A stretch of DNA of 48,239 bases from an uncultured Collinsella sp. (GCA_902478365.1 CABSKX010000009.1:1-48239); one strand, 5' to 3'; positions 16,623-25,355 are shown, numbered from the stretch's first letter. The notes: generated from the letters alone by a model not told the origin. Numbers and translations are program-made.

Positions 16623-17723
16623 GTGGAATATCTCGAGAACCCGTTTACCCCCAGTTTTGGCGAGGTTCCTGCCCATCTCGCTGGCAGACAACAGATTATT
16701 CGGGATCTGGACCGTGCCTTCTTGAGCCAGCGCAGGCGCCCAGAATTGACCTCGATCTTCTCAGGCGCGCGTGGAACCGGTAAAACCGCTCTCATGTCGT
16801 CGCTCGCGACAAGGGCGGAATCCCACGGCTGGATTGCCGTAAAGACGACCGCGCTCCCGGGAATGCTTGAGGAAATCGAGTTCGGGGCGAAACGTGCTGC
16901 CGGCCATCTTATCGACCCGTCTAAGAACTTCGAAGTCACCGGCCTCGGAATTGCACCGCTCGGCAGCATCGAGGTCAATCGCGTTCACGATGCCTCAACC
17001 TGGCGTTATCGCATGAGCGACATCATCGACCAGCTCAACGAGGCAGGCACCGGTCTGCTCGTCACGGTTGACGAGGTGGACCCGACACTCGACGAAATGA
17101 TTCAGCTCGCAGCGACGTATCAGCACTTTGTGACCGATGGGAAACGCGTCGCCCTGCTCATGGCGGGACTTCCCAACAACGTCTCGACGTTGCTGAACCA
17201 CAAGACGGTCTCGTTCCTTCGCCGCGCCCAACAATATCATCTGGGTCGCATTGCCGACTATGACGTACGCGAGGCCTTGATTCGCACAATCCAGGAAAAC
17301 GATCGCCTGGCAGATGCTGAGGGAATCGATAGAGCCGTTCGCTCGATCTCTGGTTTTCCCTTCCTATTGCAACTCGTAGGCTACCGTGCCTGGGATCTCA
17401 CAAGCGATTCGAAGGAAATCTCGTCACGCGACTTTGACCTGGGAATCAAAATCGCGCGCGACGAGATGGACGACCGAATCCTCGCGGCAACCTATCGGGA
17501 ACTCACTGCAGAGGACAAGCGATTCCTCATCGCCATGCTCGATGACGAGGAAGAGTCCACCACCGCCGACCTTGTCGAGCGCCTTAAGCGTTCGCCGCAG
17601 CAGGTCTCCCGCTACCGACGCCGAATGATAAATGCCGGCATCATCGGGGAACGAGGACGAGGGCTCGTCGCATTTGAATTGCCATTCTTCCGCGACTATC
17701 TCGCGGCTCAATGCGTGAAATAG
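16623..17723 (+). CDS. Orc1/Cdc6-like AAA ATPase with C-terminal winged helix
   Basis: A 366-residue ATP-binding protein. The Walker A is GARGTGKTAL (about residues 48-57) and the Walker B is LLVTVDEVD. The C-terminal segment from about 290 (DKRFLIAMLDDEEE, ADLVERLKRSPQQVSRYRRRM) looks like a winged helix-turn-helix. This is the arrangement of AAA_16/archaeal-type ATPases related to Orc1/Cdc6; the role in bacteria is unknown. The start is GTG at 16623 after AAAGGAGAG. Two hairpin repeats flank the gene, and it converges on the UvrA2-like gene. A paralogue lies at 20270-21388. Confidence 0.78.
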   Translation: MEYLENPFTPSFGEVPAHLAGRQQIIRDLDRAFLSQRRRPELTSIFSGARGTGKTALMSSLATRAESHGWIAVKTTALPGMLEEIEFGAKRAAGHLIDPSKNFEVTGLGIAPLGSIEVNRVHDASTWRYRMSDIIDQLNEAGTGLLVTVDEVDPTLDEMIQLAATYQHFVTDGKRVALLMAGLPNNVSTLLNHKTVSFLRRAQQYHLGRIADYDVREALIRTIQENDRLADAEGIDRAVRSISGFPFLLQLVGYRAWDLTSDSKEISSRDFDLGIKIARDEMDDRILAATYRELTAEDKRFLIAMLDDEEESTTADLVERLKRSPQQVSRYRRRMINAGIIGERGRGLVAFELPFFRDYLAAQCVK

Positions 17724-17727
17724 GCAT

Positions 17728-17762
17728 CAATGAGGCAAAGGGGCTGTCCCTTTGCCTCATTG
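17728..17762. repeat. Hairpin repeat with TGTCCC core between ATPase and uvrA2-like genes (site C)
   Basis: CAATGAGGCAAAGG pairs perfectly over 14 bp with CCTTTGCCTCATTG around GGCTGTC. It sits 4 nt after the ATPase stop and 1 nt before the stop of the convergent uvrA2-like gene, so it may act as a bidirectional terminator. Confidence 0.8.
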
Positions 17763-17763
17763 T

Positions 17764-20277
17764 CTATAGGTAGCGGCCGGTGATGCTTGCGGAGCAGGCC
17801 ACGATGTCGCCCGGCGTACCGGCGCAGACGATTTGCCCGCCCGCGTCGCCACCGCCCGGGCCCATGTCGATCACGTAATCGGCGTTACGGATAAGGTCGA
17901 GATCGTGTTCGATCACGATAACCGTGGCGCCCTTGGCAACGAGGCCGTCAAACACACTCAGCAACACCTGAACATCGAGCGGATGCAGGCCAATCGTGGG
18001 TTCGTCGAACACGAATACGGCATCATCCTGCACGCGGCCCATCTCGCTCGCGAGCTTAAGGCGCTGTGCCTCGCCGCCCGAAAGCGCCGGCGTGGGCTCA
18101 CCGAGCGTGAGATAGCCCAAGCCCAAGTCGTGCAAGGTCTGCAAGCGCGCCTGAACCTTCTTGAGCCCCAGTGTGGCGTCGATGGCCTCGTCCACACTCA
18201 TGTCCATGAGCTGCGGCAACGTAAGGAGACTCCCGTCCTTGCCCTCGCGATGGATATGCGAAGCCGCGTCTGCATAACGTGAGCCGCGACATGCCGGGCA
18301 GACGATCTCGACGTCGGGCAAAAACTGCACGTCGAGTGATATCGAGCCCGTGCCATCGCACGTAGGGCAGCGCAAGGCGCCGGTGTTGTAGCTAAAGGCA
18401 CCCGCCTTGTAGCCGGCTGCCTTGGCCTCGGACGTACGGGCGAAGGCGCGACGCAGCTCGTCATGAATGTCGGCATAAGTCGCCACTGTCGAGCGCACGT
18501 TGGCGCCGATAGGCGTAGCGTCAATCAGGTTTGCGCGGGCAATGCCTTCGGCATCGACCCAGCGCACATGTCTTGGCAGGCGCTCGCCAGTTGCCCGAGC
18601 CTTGAGCGCCGGGATGAGCGTCTCGAGCACCAACGTCGTCTTGCCCGAACCCGAAACGCCCGTAACCGCAACAAGGCGGCCGCGCGGGATATCAACTTCG
18701 AGCGGCTTAACGGTATGGATGGCATCGGTTGCCATGCGGATATGCCCCTGGTCGAACATTTCCTCGTCAGTCCCCTGCGGACGCAGGCGCTTGGACTCTG
18801 CGCGCAAAAACGGGGCGATGCGGCTGCCCTGCGATTGTTCGACCTCGTCCACCGTACCTGCAGCGATCACTTTACCGCCGCCCGCTCCGGCAACGGGGCC
18901 CATCTCGACCAGATAGTCGGCTTCCGCCAGTACGCGCGTGTCGTGGTCGACAACAACCACGGTGTTGCCGTCATCCACCAGATCGCGCATCACGCCCACC
19001 AAGCCGTCGACATTGGCAGGATGCAAGCCGATCGAAGGCTCGTCCAGCACATAAAGCACACCCGTCGATCGGTTGCGCACCACGCGGGCGAGCTGCACAC
19101 GCTGGCGCTCACCCGTGGAGAGCGTGGCGCCGGCGCGATCGAGCGAAAGGTAATCGAGACCCAGGTCGACCAGACGACGGGCCGCACTCAAAAACGAATC
19201 GCAGATATCCGTCGCCATGGGCCGCATCTCGGCCGGCAAGGACGTAGGCACCCCGCGCACCCACTCAATCGCCTCACCCAGCGTCATGGCCGCTGCTTGC
19301 GCCAGATTGATACCGCGCACCTGGGGCTGGCGCGCAGCCTCGGAGAGACGCGTGCCGCCGCAATCGCGGCATGCTCCCTCGCGCAAAAAGCGCGCAACGC
19401 GTTTTAAGCCCTTATCGTCCTTGACCTTGGCGAGCGCATTCTCGACGGTATAGACGGCGTTGTAATAGGTGAAGTCGAGCGGCGTGGCGCCCTCGCCGTT
19501 TTTGGGAACGTAGAGAATGTGCTTCTTAACCGCCGGACCATGAAACACGATGTCGCGCTCTTGAGGCGTGAGTTGGCTAAACGGCACGTCGGTGCGTACG
19601 CCCATCTCGCCTGCCACCTGCTTCATCAGATCCCACATGAGCGTGCCCCAGGGAAGGACTGCGCCCTCGTTGATGGTCTTTGACTCATCTGGCACCAGGC
19701 TCGCCTCGTCCACCTCGCGCATGACACCGGTGCCGCCACAGGTGGGGCATGCGCCGCCGCTATTGAAAGCCAAATCCTCGGCACTCGGCGCGTAGAACTC
19801 GCGGCCGCATGTCGGACACGTGAGCGACAGGCCCGCAGCTACGTTAAGGCTCGGCTCCACACGCGCCCCGCAATGCGGGCACACGTGATGGGCGCAACGG
19901 CTAAAGAGCAGACGCAGGCTGTTGTTGAGCTCGGTCATGGTACCAAAGGTCGAGCGCACGCCCGGCACGCTGGGGCGTTGATGCAATGCGAGCGCCGCCG
20001 GCACGTGCAGAACCTCGTCCACCTGGGCGTGTTCGGCCTGCGTCAGACGACGGCGGGTATAGGTGCTGAGCGCCTCAAGATAGCGACGCGAGCCCTCGGC
20101 ATAAAGAACCCCCAGCGCCAGCGAACTCTTGCCCGAGCCCGACACGCCGGCAATGCCCACAAGCCTTCCCAGTGGAATATCGATATCGATGTCTTTGAGG
20201 TTGTGCACGCGCGCGCCACGCACCTCGATAGCCTGCGGGCTCATCTTCTGTTCCGTCACCTTTATCACCCTACTCAT
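17764..20277 (-). CDS. UvrA2-type ABC ATPase (UvrA-like, no UvrB-binding domain)
   Basis: An 837-residue twin-ABC protein of the UvrA family. It has two Walker A motifs (GVSGSGKSSL and GVSGSGKTTL), two ABC signatures (LSTGERQRVQLA, LSGGEAQRLKLA) and CxxC zinc pairs. Between the first CPHC and FNSGGACPTC there are only about 45 residues, where true UvrA has the roughly 115-residue UvrB-interaction domain. This is the UvrA2/DrrC class, linked in some bacteria to DNA damage or drug tolerance. It should be cytoplasmic and DNA-associated. The ATG at 20277 overlaps the ATPase gene upstream by 8 nt; the internal ATG at 20244 is an alternative. It lies downstream of the TetM-like gene on the same strand. 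Confidence 0.88.
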   Translation of the reverse strand: MSRVIKVTEQKMSPQAIEVRGARVHNLKDIDIDIPLGRLVGIAGVSGSGKSSLALGVLYAEGSRRYLEALSTYTRRRLTQAEHAQVDEVLHVPAALALHQRPSVPGVRSTFGTMTELNNSLRLLFSRCAHHVCPHCGARVEPSLNVAAGLSLTCPTCGREFYAPSAEDLAFNSGGACPTCGGTGVMREVDEASLVPDESKTINEGAVLPWGTLMWDLMKQVAGEMGVRTDVPFSQLTPQERDIVFHGPAVKKHILYVPKNGEGATPLDFTYYNAVYTVENALAKVKDDKGLKRVARFLREGACRDCGGTRLSEAARQPQVRGINLAQAAAMTLGEAIEWVRGVPTSLPAEMRPMATDICDSFLSAARRLVDLGLDYLSLDRAGATLSTGERQRVQLARVVRNRSTGVLYVLDEPSIGLHPANVDGLVGVMRDLVDDGNTVVVVDHDTRVLAEADYLVEMGPVAGAGGGKVIAAGTVDEVEQSQGSRIAPFLRAESKRLRPQGTDEEMFDQGHIRMATDAIHTVKPLEVDIPRGRLVAVTGVSGSGKTTLVLETLIPALKARATGERLPRHVRWVDAEGIARANLIDATPIGANVRSTVATYADIHDELRRAFARTSEAKAAGYKAGAFSYNTGALRCPTCDGTGSISLDVQFLPDVEIVCPACRGSRYADAASHIHREGKDGSLLTLPQLMDMSVDEAIDATLGLKKVQARLQTLHDLGLGYLTLGEPTPALSGGEAQRLKLASEMGRVQDDAVFVFDEPTIGLHPLDVQVLLSVFDGLVAKGATVIVIEHDLDLIRNADYVIDMGPGGGDAGGQIVCAGTPGDIVACSASITGRYL

Positions 20278-21388
20278 GCCATAAAACTCGATCGCGGATG
20301 TACTCGCCCAGCATGGGCACGGTAAACCGGACGAGACCGTATCCGGCAGCCCCGATGACGCGCTCGCGAATCAGGCTTGCGCGATATTTACTCGCCCAGC
20401 TCTGGGTGCGATCGCAGCGCTCAATGACATCCGCCATGCGCGTCGGTTTGCCCTCGTCAACCGCCATGGCCTCGATAAAGAGGCGCTGTGGACTGCGCAG
20501 CCCGTAATACAGGGGCGCGTCGACCGCTTCGTAGAACTCGGAGACGGCATCCGTATGGCCAGCCTCGACATCGCACCTTTCGATGACCTGCGAGCCACGC
20601 CGGACGGCAGAGCGCCACATGTAATATCCCACCAGCTGAACCATATAGGGATGCCCCATGCTCTTGCGCGCCGCAAGGTCCGCCGTCCCCGCGTCCACGT
20701 AAAGACCAGCGTCCTTGACCGTCTGGATATACGAATCGCGCACCTTGGGCAAGGATATCGCCCCCAACGTACGCTGCTGGGCACGCCGTAAAAACGTTAC
20801 GCTCGGCTCTTCGAGCAGATCGTCAACCATACTGGGTAAGCCGGCGAACACCAGCGCAAGGCCGCGCTGCTCGCTATCGGGCAAGCCCGTAGCATCCTGG
20901 TCTCCGAGCACCTGCTGATAGAGAACGGCAAGAGCCGCCAGTTCCTCGATAGACGCCGATTGCGCCTCGTCAATCGCAAACAGTATGCCCTTGCCTGGAC
21001 CGAGCTTCTTGAGGCGCTCGTTGACCAGCCCTCGCAACGTTTCGCCCTTTGCCCGCGCCGCCTCGACCGACATCCGGCCAAACGACGGACCGAACTCCAT
21101 TGACGTCACAACGGGCTTATTCGAGCGAAGCGCGTCGGCCAATCGGTCGCATAAGCCAAGCGAAGCGGAATCGGAGACAACCGCCCATCCGCGCTCATTG
21201 GCTAGACGTTGCAGCTCCCGCAGGAGAACCGTCTTGCCGCAGCCGCGATTTCCCGTAATGAGCATGAGCCTACCCGGCGCTCCGGCGCCGTTATCGAGCC
21301 CTTCCTCAAAATCCTCGATGACCGACTCGCGACCGATGAGTATCGGAGGCCGCTTGCCAGCCGTGGGCTTAAAGGGATTTGGATTCAT
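20270..21388 (-). CDS. Orc1/Cdc6-like AAA ATPase, paralogue of the 16623 gene
   Basis: A 372-residue ATPase. The Walker A is GNRGCGKTVL (about residues 46-55) and the Walker B is ILFAIDEAQ. The middle has FAGLPSMVDDLLEEPSVTFLRRAQQ, matching AGLPNNVSTLLNHKTVSFLRRAQQ in the 16623 gene, so the two are paralogues. The C-terminus (VIERCDRTQSWASKYRASLIRERVI) looks like a winged helix. It overlaps uvrA2 by 8 nt, so the two are coupled. ATG 21388 follows GAGGAGG. The leader holds three phased repeats. The function is unknown; regulation or loading of the UvrA-like partner is only an inference. Confidence 0.78.
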   Translation of the reverse strand: MNPNPFKPTAGKRPPILIGRESVIEDFEEGLDNGAGAPGRLMLITGNRGCGKTVLLRELQRLANERGWAVVSDSASLGLCDRLADALRSNKPVVTSMEFGPSFGRMSVEAARAKGETLRGLVNERLKKLGPGKGILFAIDEAQSASIEELAALAVLYQQVLGDQDATGLPDSEQRGLALVFAGLPSMVDDLLEEPSVTFLRRAQQRTLGAISLPKVRDSYIQTVKDAGLYVDAGTADLAARKSMGHPYMVQLVGYYMWRSAVRRGSQVIERCDVEAGHTDAVSEFYEAVDAPLYYGLRSPQRLFIEAMAVDEGKPTRMADVIERCDRTQSWASKYRASLIRERVIGAAGYGLVRFTVPMLGEYIRDRVLWHE

Positions 21389-21421
21389 GTCGGCCTCCTC
21401 AGATTGGCAAACCCTGGTAAC

Positions 21422-21450
21422 AGTTATACCAACTTATACCGAGTTATACC
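21422..21450 (-). promoter_or_regulatory. Three GGTATAA direct repeats at exact 10-bp spacing
   Basis: On the plus strand the copies are AGTTATACC (21422), ACTTATACC (21432) and AGTTATACC (21442). Read toward the ATPase gene they give GGTATAACT, GGTATAAGT, GGTATAACT. The last TATAAC could be a -10 element with TTGGTA 18 nt upstream as -35. One-turn phasing suggests cooperative binding of a regulator over the promoter. Confidence 0.5.
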
Positions 21451-21481
21451 AACAGGATGCGGCAAAGAGACTGACCCTCTA

Positions 21482-23485
21482 TCACCTATGGCCGAAAAAC
21501 TCGGCGTCCGCCGCTCGCCAGGGGCGAAAGGTGGCGGGATCGACCTTTACATGAGCTGCGGCGGGTACGTCGTACCATTTGACCGTGTAGCCGGTGCCGT
21601 GAGAGCAAAAGACCGAGTCGGGCGTGTTGGGCAGATCGGCCTCGGGCTCATAGGCGGCCGTCTCGATTACGCACTCGGCATCATGGCAAGGCGCATAGCC
21701 GGCGAACTCCAGGTACAGATGCCCACGACCACTCGTGTAGGCAGCCACCTCCAGCGCGTAATCCTGCACCTCAGATGCCGGCACGCGACCCACAAGCTTC
21801 GCCCGGTCTCCCGCCATCGTCGGCGGCTCGTACTCGGCACCCATGCGCGTGGCATCCGAGAGCGCCCGGCCCACGCACTCCCCCGGCACCTCGAGCTCAA
21901 AGCGATACCACGGCTCCAACAGCACCGCCGCGCCGGCCTCACGCGCCTGCATGAGCCCCTGGCGAATCGCGCGGTACGTGGCCTGGCGAAAATCGCCGCC
22001 CTCGGTGTGTTTGGCATGCGCGCGGCCACCCGTGAGCGTAATGCGCACATCGGTGATGGGCGAGCCGGTCAGCGCACCCAGATGATCGCGCTCCATGGCG
22101 TTGGTGAGCGCCAGACGCTGCCAGTTAAGATCGAGCTCGTCGGTCGAGGTCACGGTGCCAAACTGCACGCCCGAGCCCGCCGGCAACGGCTCCAGGCGCA
22201 GATGCACCTCGGCATAGTGGCGCAGTGGCTCAAAGTGGCCCACGCCCTCGACCGGCTGCGAAATAGTCTCCTTATAGAGAATGCCGCCAGACTCAAACGC
22301 AACCGAAAGGCCAAAACGATCGGCCAACACCCGCTGCACGATCTCGAGTTGCACGGCGCCCATCAACTGCAGGTGAATCTGCTCCAGATGCGTATTCCAG
22401 CTTACGCCGAGCATGGGATCTTCGTCCGCCAGCTCAGTCAATGCTTTGAACACCGTATGGACATCATGTTCGCCCGGAAGCACCGTATAGGTAAGGACTG
22501 GCGCAATGACGGGCGCATCGCCCGCAGGCTCCGCGCCCAGGGCGTCCCCTGGGCGAACGTGCGCAAGACCCGTCACGGCACAAATACCGCCAGCAGCAAC
22601 TTCTTGGGCAAGCTCATACTTTTCGCCGTTATAGATGCGTACCTGATCGACCTTCTGTTCCCACGCCTCGGCACCGGAACGTCCGTCAATCATCTGCTTG
22701 GCATGCAGCGTGCCGCCGGTCACTTTAACCCATGCCAAGCGCTCGCCGCGATCTCCGCGGCTCACGCGGTAGACGCGCGCGGCAAACTCCGGGCGCCATG
22801 CCTGTTCGCGCATCAGCGCACATATGCCATCCAGCAGCTCGTCCACGCCTTGGTCCTTGAGCGCCGAGCCGGCAAAGCAGGGGAAAAGCTTGCGCTCGGC
22901 AACCATGCGCGACAGCGTTGCGACAGAAAGCTCGCCCGCTTCAAGAAACTCCTCGAGCGCCGCCTCGTCCAACGCAGCAGCATCCTCCTGAACGGCGCCG
23001 CCCGCCAGCAGTTCGTTGGCATCCAGGCAGCCTTCGGAAAGGCGCTGCCCGAGCTGTGCCAGCAAAACACCGCGGCCGGGATTCTCCAAATCGATTTTGT
23101 TGATATAGATGAACGTCGGGATGTCATAGCGCGCAAGCAGGCGCCACAGGGTTTCGGTGTGCCCTTGCACGCCGTCGTTGGCGCCCACAACCAAAATCGC
23201 GTAGTCCAGCGCGCGCAGCGTGCGCTCCGCCTCGGCAGAAAAATCGACATGCCCCGGCGCATCCACGAGCATGACGTGGGTATCGCCATGATCGAGTACG
23301 GCCTGCGACGAGAAGATCGTAATGCCGCGCTCGCGCTCGATCGCGTTAGTGTCCAGATGCGAATCGCCATCGTCCACGCGGCCGCGCTTGCGGATGCGAC
23401 CCGCGTTGAACAGCATGGCCTCGGCCAACGTGGTCTTGCCGGCATCGACATGCGCCAAGATTCCAACGACCGCTTGCTTCGACAT
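21482..23485 (-). CDS. TetM/OtrA-family ribosomal-protection-like translational GTPase
   Basis: A 667-residue EF-G-like GTPase closest to the Tet(M)/Tet(W)/OtrA group. G motifs are AHVDAGKTT (about residues 10-18), RERGITI in switch 1, DAPGHVD and NKID. The order of EF-G-type domains continues to the C-terminus. Relatives remove tetracycline from the ribosome, but chromosomal homologues need not give resistance and I cannot judge the domain IV loop contacts. I chose ATG at 23485 because AGAGGAG precedes it; the frame extends upstream to 23554 without family similarity. It lies 93 bp upstream of the ATPase-uvrA2 pair on the same strand, so it may be part of the same unit. Confidence 0.85.
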   Translation of the reverse strand: MSKQAVVGILAHVDAGKTTLAEAMLFNAGRIRKRGRVDDGDSHLDTNAIERERGITIFSSQAVLDHGDTHVMLVDAPGHVDFSAEAERTLRALDYAILVVGANDGVQGHTETLWRLLARYDIPTFIYINKIDLENPGRGVLLAQLGQRLSEGCLDANELLAGGAVQEDAAALDEAALEEFLEAGELSVATLSRMVAERKLFPCFAGSALKDQGVDELLDGICALMREQAWRPEFAARVYRVSRGDRGERLAWVKVTGGTLHAKQMIDGRSGAEAWEQKVDQVRIYNGEKYELAQEVAAGGICAVTGLAHVRPGDALGAEPAGDAPVIAPVLTYTVLPGEHDVHTVFKALTELADEDPMLGVSWNTHLEQIHLQLMGAVQLEIVQRVLADRFGLSVAFESGGILYKETISQPVEGVGHFEPLRHYAEVHLRLEPLPAGSGVQFGTVTSTDELDLNWQRLALTNAMERDHLGALTGSPITDVRITLTGGRAHAKHTEGGDFRQATYRAIRQGLMQAREAGAAVLLEPWYRFELEVPGECVGRALSDATRMGAEYEPPTMAGDRAKLVGRVPASEVQDYALEVAAYTSGRGHLYLEFAGYAPCHDAECVIETAAYEPEADLPNTPDSVFCSHGTGYTVKWYDVPAAAHVKVDPATFRPWRAADAEFFGHR

Positions 23486-23672
23486 GGCTCTCCTCTTATT
23501 ACGAGCCCATCGCACGCGGCAACGGGCGTTCACGCTCCACACTGGATGATACAATTTACGAGCCGGCGGGCGAAGCGGGCCCTATCCCCCGACCGAGCTC
23601 ATCGCCCCGCGTTGCCGCGCGGCGATTTTCGTAGGTTCGCGCCTTGCGAAAGCCGGCTTGCAAAACAGCGCA

Positions 23673-23712
23673 GCGAACGAAAATGGCCCCACCCGGAGCC
23701 ATTTTCGTTCGC
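23673..23712. terminator. 15-bp perfect hairpin downstream of the GNAT gene
   Basis: GCGAACGAAAATGGC pairs perfectly with GCCATTTTCGTTCGC around a 10-nt loop. It lies 28 bp after the GNAT stop on the minus strand. There is no immediate T tract; a TTTT occurs 12 nt beyond. A terminator is likely but not certain. Confidence 0.55.
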
Positions 23713-23739
23713 GCGAATTGTTGATACGCGCCCTCGATC

Positions 23740-24231
23740 TTATGCCTCGCGCAGCCAGTCAAACGCAACACGCGGCGTGCCGTCCGACACATACACGACG
23801 CCGGCACGCTCGAACCCCGCCTTAATACTCGCACCCTGCATAGGCAGGTTATCCTGATGCGTGTCGATACGCAGGTGGTTGGCGCGCTCCTTGGCAAAGG
23901 CAAACATCGCAGCCGCGATGCCGTGCGCGGTGCCATCGGACGCCACACGGTGCAGCACGGCGTACGGAGTGTCGCTGCGCCATTGACCGTCCTCAATGAC
24001 GTCATAGCATTCGTCCGGACCCGGTAAAAAGGCAAACGTCGCCACCACGCGACCGTCGACTTCGCACACATAACTGCCACCAGCGGCAATATCGGCAGCC
24101 AGTTGCTCGGCCGAAGGCGTGCCCTCGGGCCACTGCGTGGCGTTGCCATGCGCGCGCATAAAGGCGCGGGCCACGTCATAGATAGCCATGACGGCGGGAA
24201 TGTCGGTATCGAGGGTTTTTCTGATCATCAC
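23740..24231 (-). CDS. GNAT-family N-acetyltransferase
   Basis: A 163-residue GNAT domain protein. The core strand VCEVDGRVVATFAF is followed by the acetyl-CoA loop area HRVASDGTAHGIAAAMFAFA, and a later LRIDTHQDNLPMQGASIKAGFE block is typical of the C-terminal half of this superfamily. The usual RxxGxG/A motif is weak (SDGTAHG), so the donor site is degenerate or unusual. The substrate is unknown. The start is GTG at 24231 or ATG at 24228; a GAGG lies upstream of both. It diverges from the zinc-ribbon gene at 24306. Confidence 0.78.
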   Translation of the reverse strand: MMIRKTLDTDIPAVMAIYDVARAFMRAHGNATQWPEGTPSAEQLAADIAAGGSYVCEVDGRVVATFAFLPGPDECYDVIEDGQWRSDTPYAVLHRVASDGTAHGIAAAMFAFAKERANHLRIDTHQDNLPMQGASIKAGFERAGVVYVSDGTPRVAFDWLREA

Positions 24232-24249
24232 GCGGCGACCTCACGTTTA

Positions 24250-24281
24250 TTGGTATCACTTTGATTGAGCAATGATACCAA
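24250..24281. promoter_or_regulatory. 9-bp inverted repeat in the GNAT / zinc-ribbon divergent gap
   Basis: TTGGTATCA and TGATACCAA are perfectly complementary with a 14-nt spacer. The position between divergent start codons suggests an operator for one or both genes. The half-site resembles the TTGGTATAA repeats at 21422. Confidence 0.4.
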
Positions 24282-24305
24282 CGTTTTGAGAAGGGCACGA
24301 AGCAG

Positions 24306-24602
24306 ATGGGAAGCAAAAAGCGAGCCGCCTGGTCAAAGGCCAAAAGCGAGTTTTTAGGCGCTGCCACCGGCGGCGATATGAGCGACCTGTTTGCACGCGA
24401 GGACGAGCGCCGCGACGCCCTGGACGCCGAGCGCGATGAAGCTTGGCGCTACAAGTCGTGCGAGCGCAAAAACCGTTACGACACGCGTGCCGAGGCCGAG
24501 GCCGTTATGGCCGACTGCGAAAACCGCGGACGCCGCGGGCTGGCCTGCTACAAATGCGAATACTGCGGCGGCTGGCACCTGACGTCGCACCCTTGGAAAT
24601 AG
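24306..24602 (+). CDS. Small zinc-ribbon-like protein of unknown function
   Basis: A 98-residue basic and acidic mixed protein. The N-terminal half is charged and probably helical. The C-terminal half has CERKNRYDTRAEAEAVM followed by CYKCEYCGGWHLTSH, a Cys/His arrangement able to bind one zinc. Similar short zinc ribbons with CxxCGGWHLT occur in actinobacteria and phages, so this could be a DNA-associated or phage-derived protein, but no function is known. The start is ATG at 24306; a GAAGGG lies 12 nt away, so the ribosome site is poor. Confidence 0.65.
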   Translation: MGSKKRAAWSKAKSEFLGAATGGDMSDLFAREDERRDALDAERDEAWRYKSCERKNRYDTRAEAEAVMADCENRGRRGLACYKCEYCGGWHLTSHPWK

Positions 24603-24650
24603 GCCCCGCATCGACACGGCACCGATGGAGCGTCAACCATCGTACGCAAG

Positions 24651-25355
24651 CTACGGGCGCGGCGGCACCAAAACATCGTAGCGAACGGCCTTGCCCGCAA
24701 GCTGATAGCTCGGCTTAACGCCGGCAAGCAGTGGCCCCTTCACCGGCCGTTTGATAACGACCTTGCGCGGCCGCACCGCAAGCGCGGCTTCGACCAGCGC
24801 CTCCTCATCGGCACACGGCTGCTCCAGATGGTGCAAGAGTTGGAACTTCTTTTTAACCGCCGCGCTCTTGGTGCGCTCGGGAAACATGGGGTCCAGATAC
24901 ACCACGTCGGGAGCCGCGAGCTCGCCCTGCCCGATCAACTCAGCTGCATGGCGAAGGCCGGCAATACTGTCCTCGCCCGCATGTAAGCGCATGCGTGACA
25001 CGGCAGCCGCAAGCGCCGGATCATCTGCCGCGCGATCCAGGGCATCCTGAAGCAGCGCCGCGATCACGCAATCCTGCTCATACAGATCGACGGTAAAGCC
25101 CGCGGCCGCCAGCAGCAGCGAATCCTCGCCAAATCCTGCCGTGGCGTCAATCGCCCATGGGCTCTCGATGCCTTTTGCGCGCGCAGCCTTTACCAGCAGC
25201 TCTTGCTGCAGACGGCCCTGCTTGAGCCGCGGAAGCATGCGAGTATAATCGGCACGCAGTTCCATCGTGCCGTCGGTGAGCGTGAGGCCCTCGGACGTCC
25301 CGGTCAGCTCAAGCCCCGCGGCCCGAGCAATAGAAAAGGGATCGACGACGCCCAT
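24651..25355 (-). CDS. rsmJ: 16S rRNA (guanine-1516-N2) methyltransferase
   Basis: A 234-residue class I SAM-dependent methyltransferase of the RsmJ (YhiQ) family, which methylates G1516 of 16S rRNA. The SAM motif is DATAGFGEDSLLLAAAG and the catalytic-site block is VYLDPMFP (DPMF, an N/DPPY-like motif). The late KRPVKGPLL block is also typical. Length fits the family. There is no signal peptide. The gene starts 63 bp downstream of the stop of the small membrane-protein gene on the same strand. Confidence 0.85.
   Translation of the reverse strand: MGVVDPFSIARAAGLELTGTSEGLTLTDGTMELRADYTRMLPRLKQGRLQQELLVKAARAKGIESPWAIDATAGFGEDSLLLAAAGFTVDLYEQDCVIAALLQDALDRAADDPALAAAVSRMRLHAGEDSIAGLRHAAELIGQGELAAPDVVYLDPMFPERTKSAAVKKKFQLLHHLEQPCADEEALVEAALAVRPRKVVIKRPVKGPLLAGVKPSYQLAGKAVRYDVLVPPRP

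Noticed and set aside
21209..23857. An 882-codon open frame on the plus strand opposite the TetM-like gene
   Set aside because: It is a shadow of a high-GC gene on the other strand. It has no family motifs and low-complexity composition, while the minus-strand frame has clear GTPase motifs.
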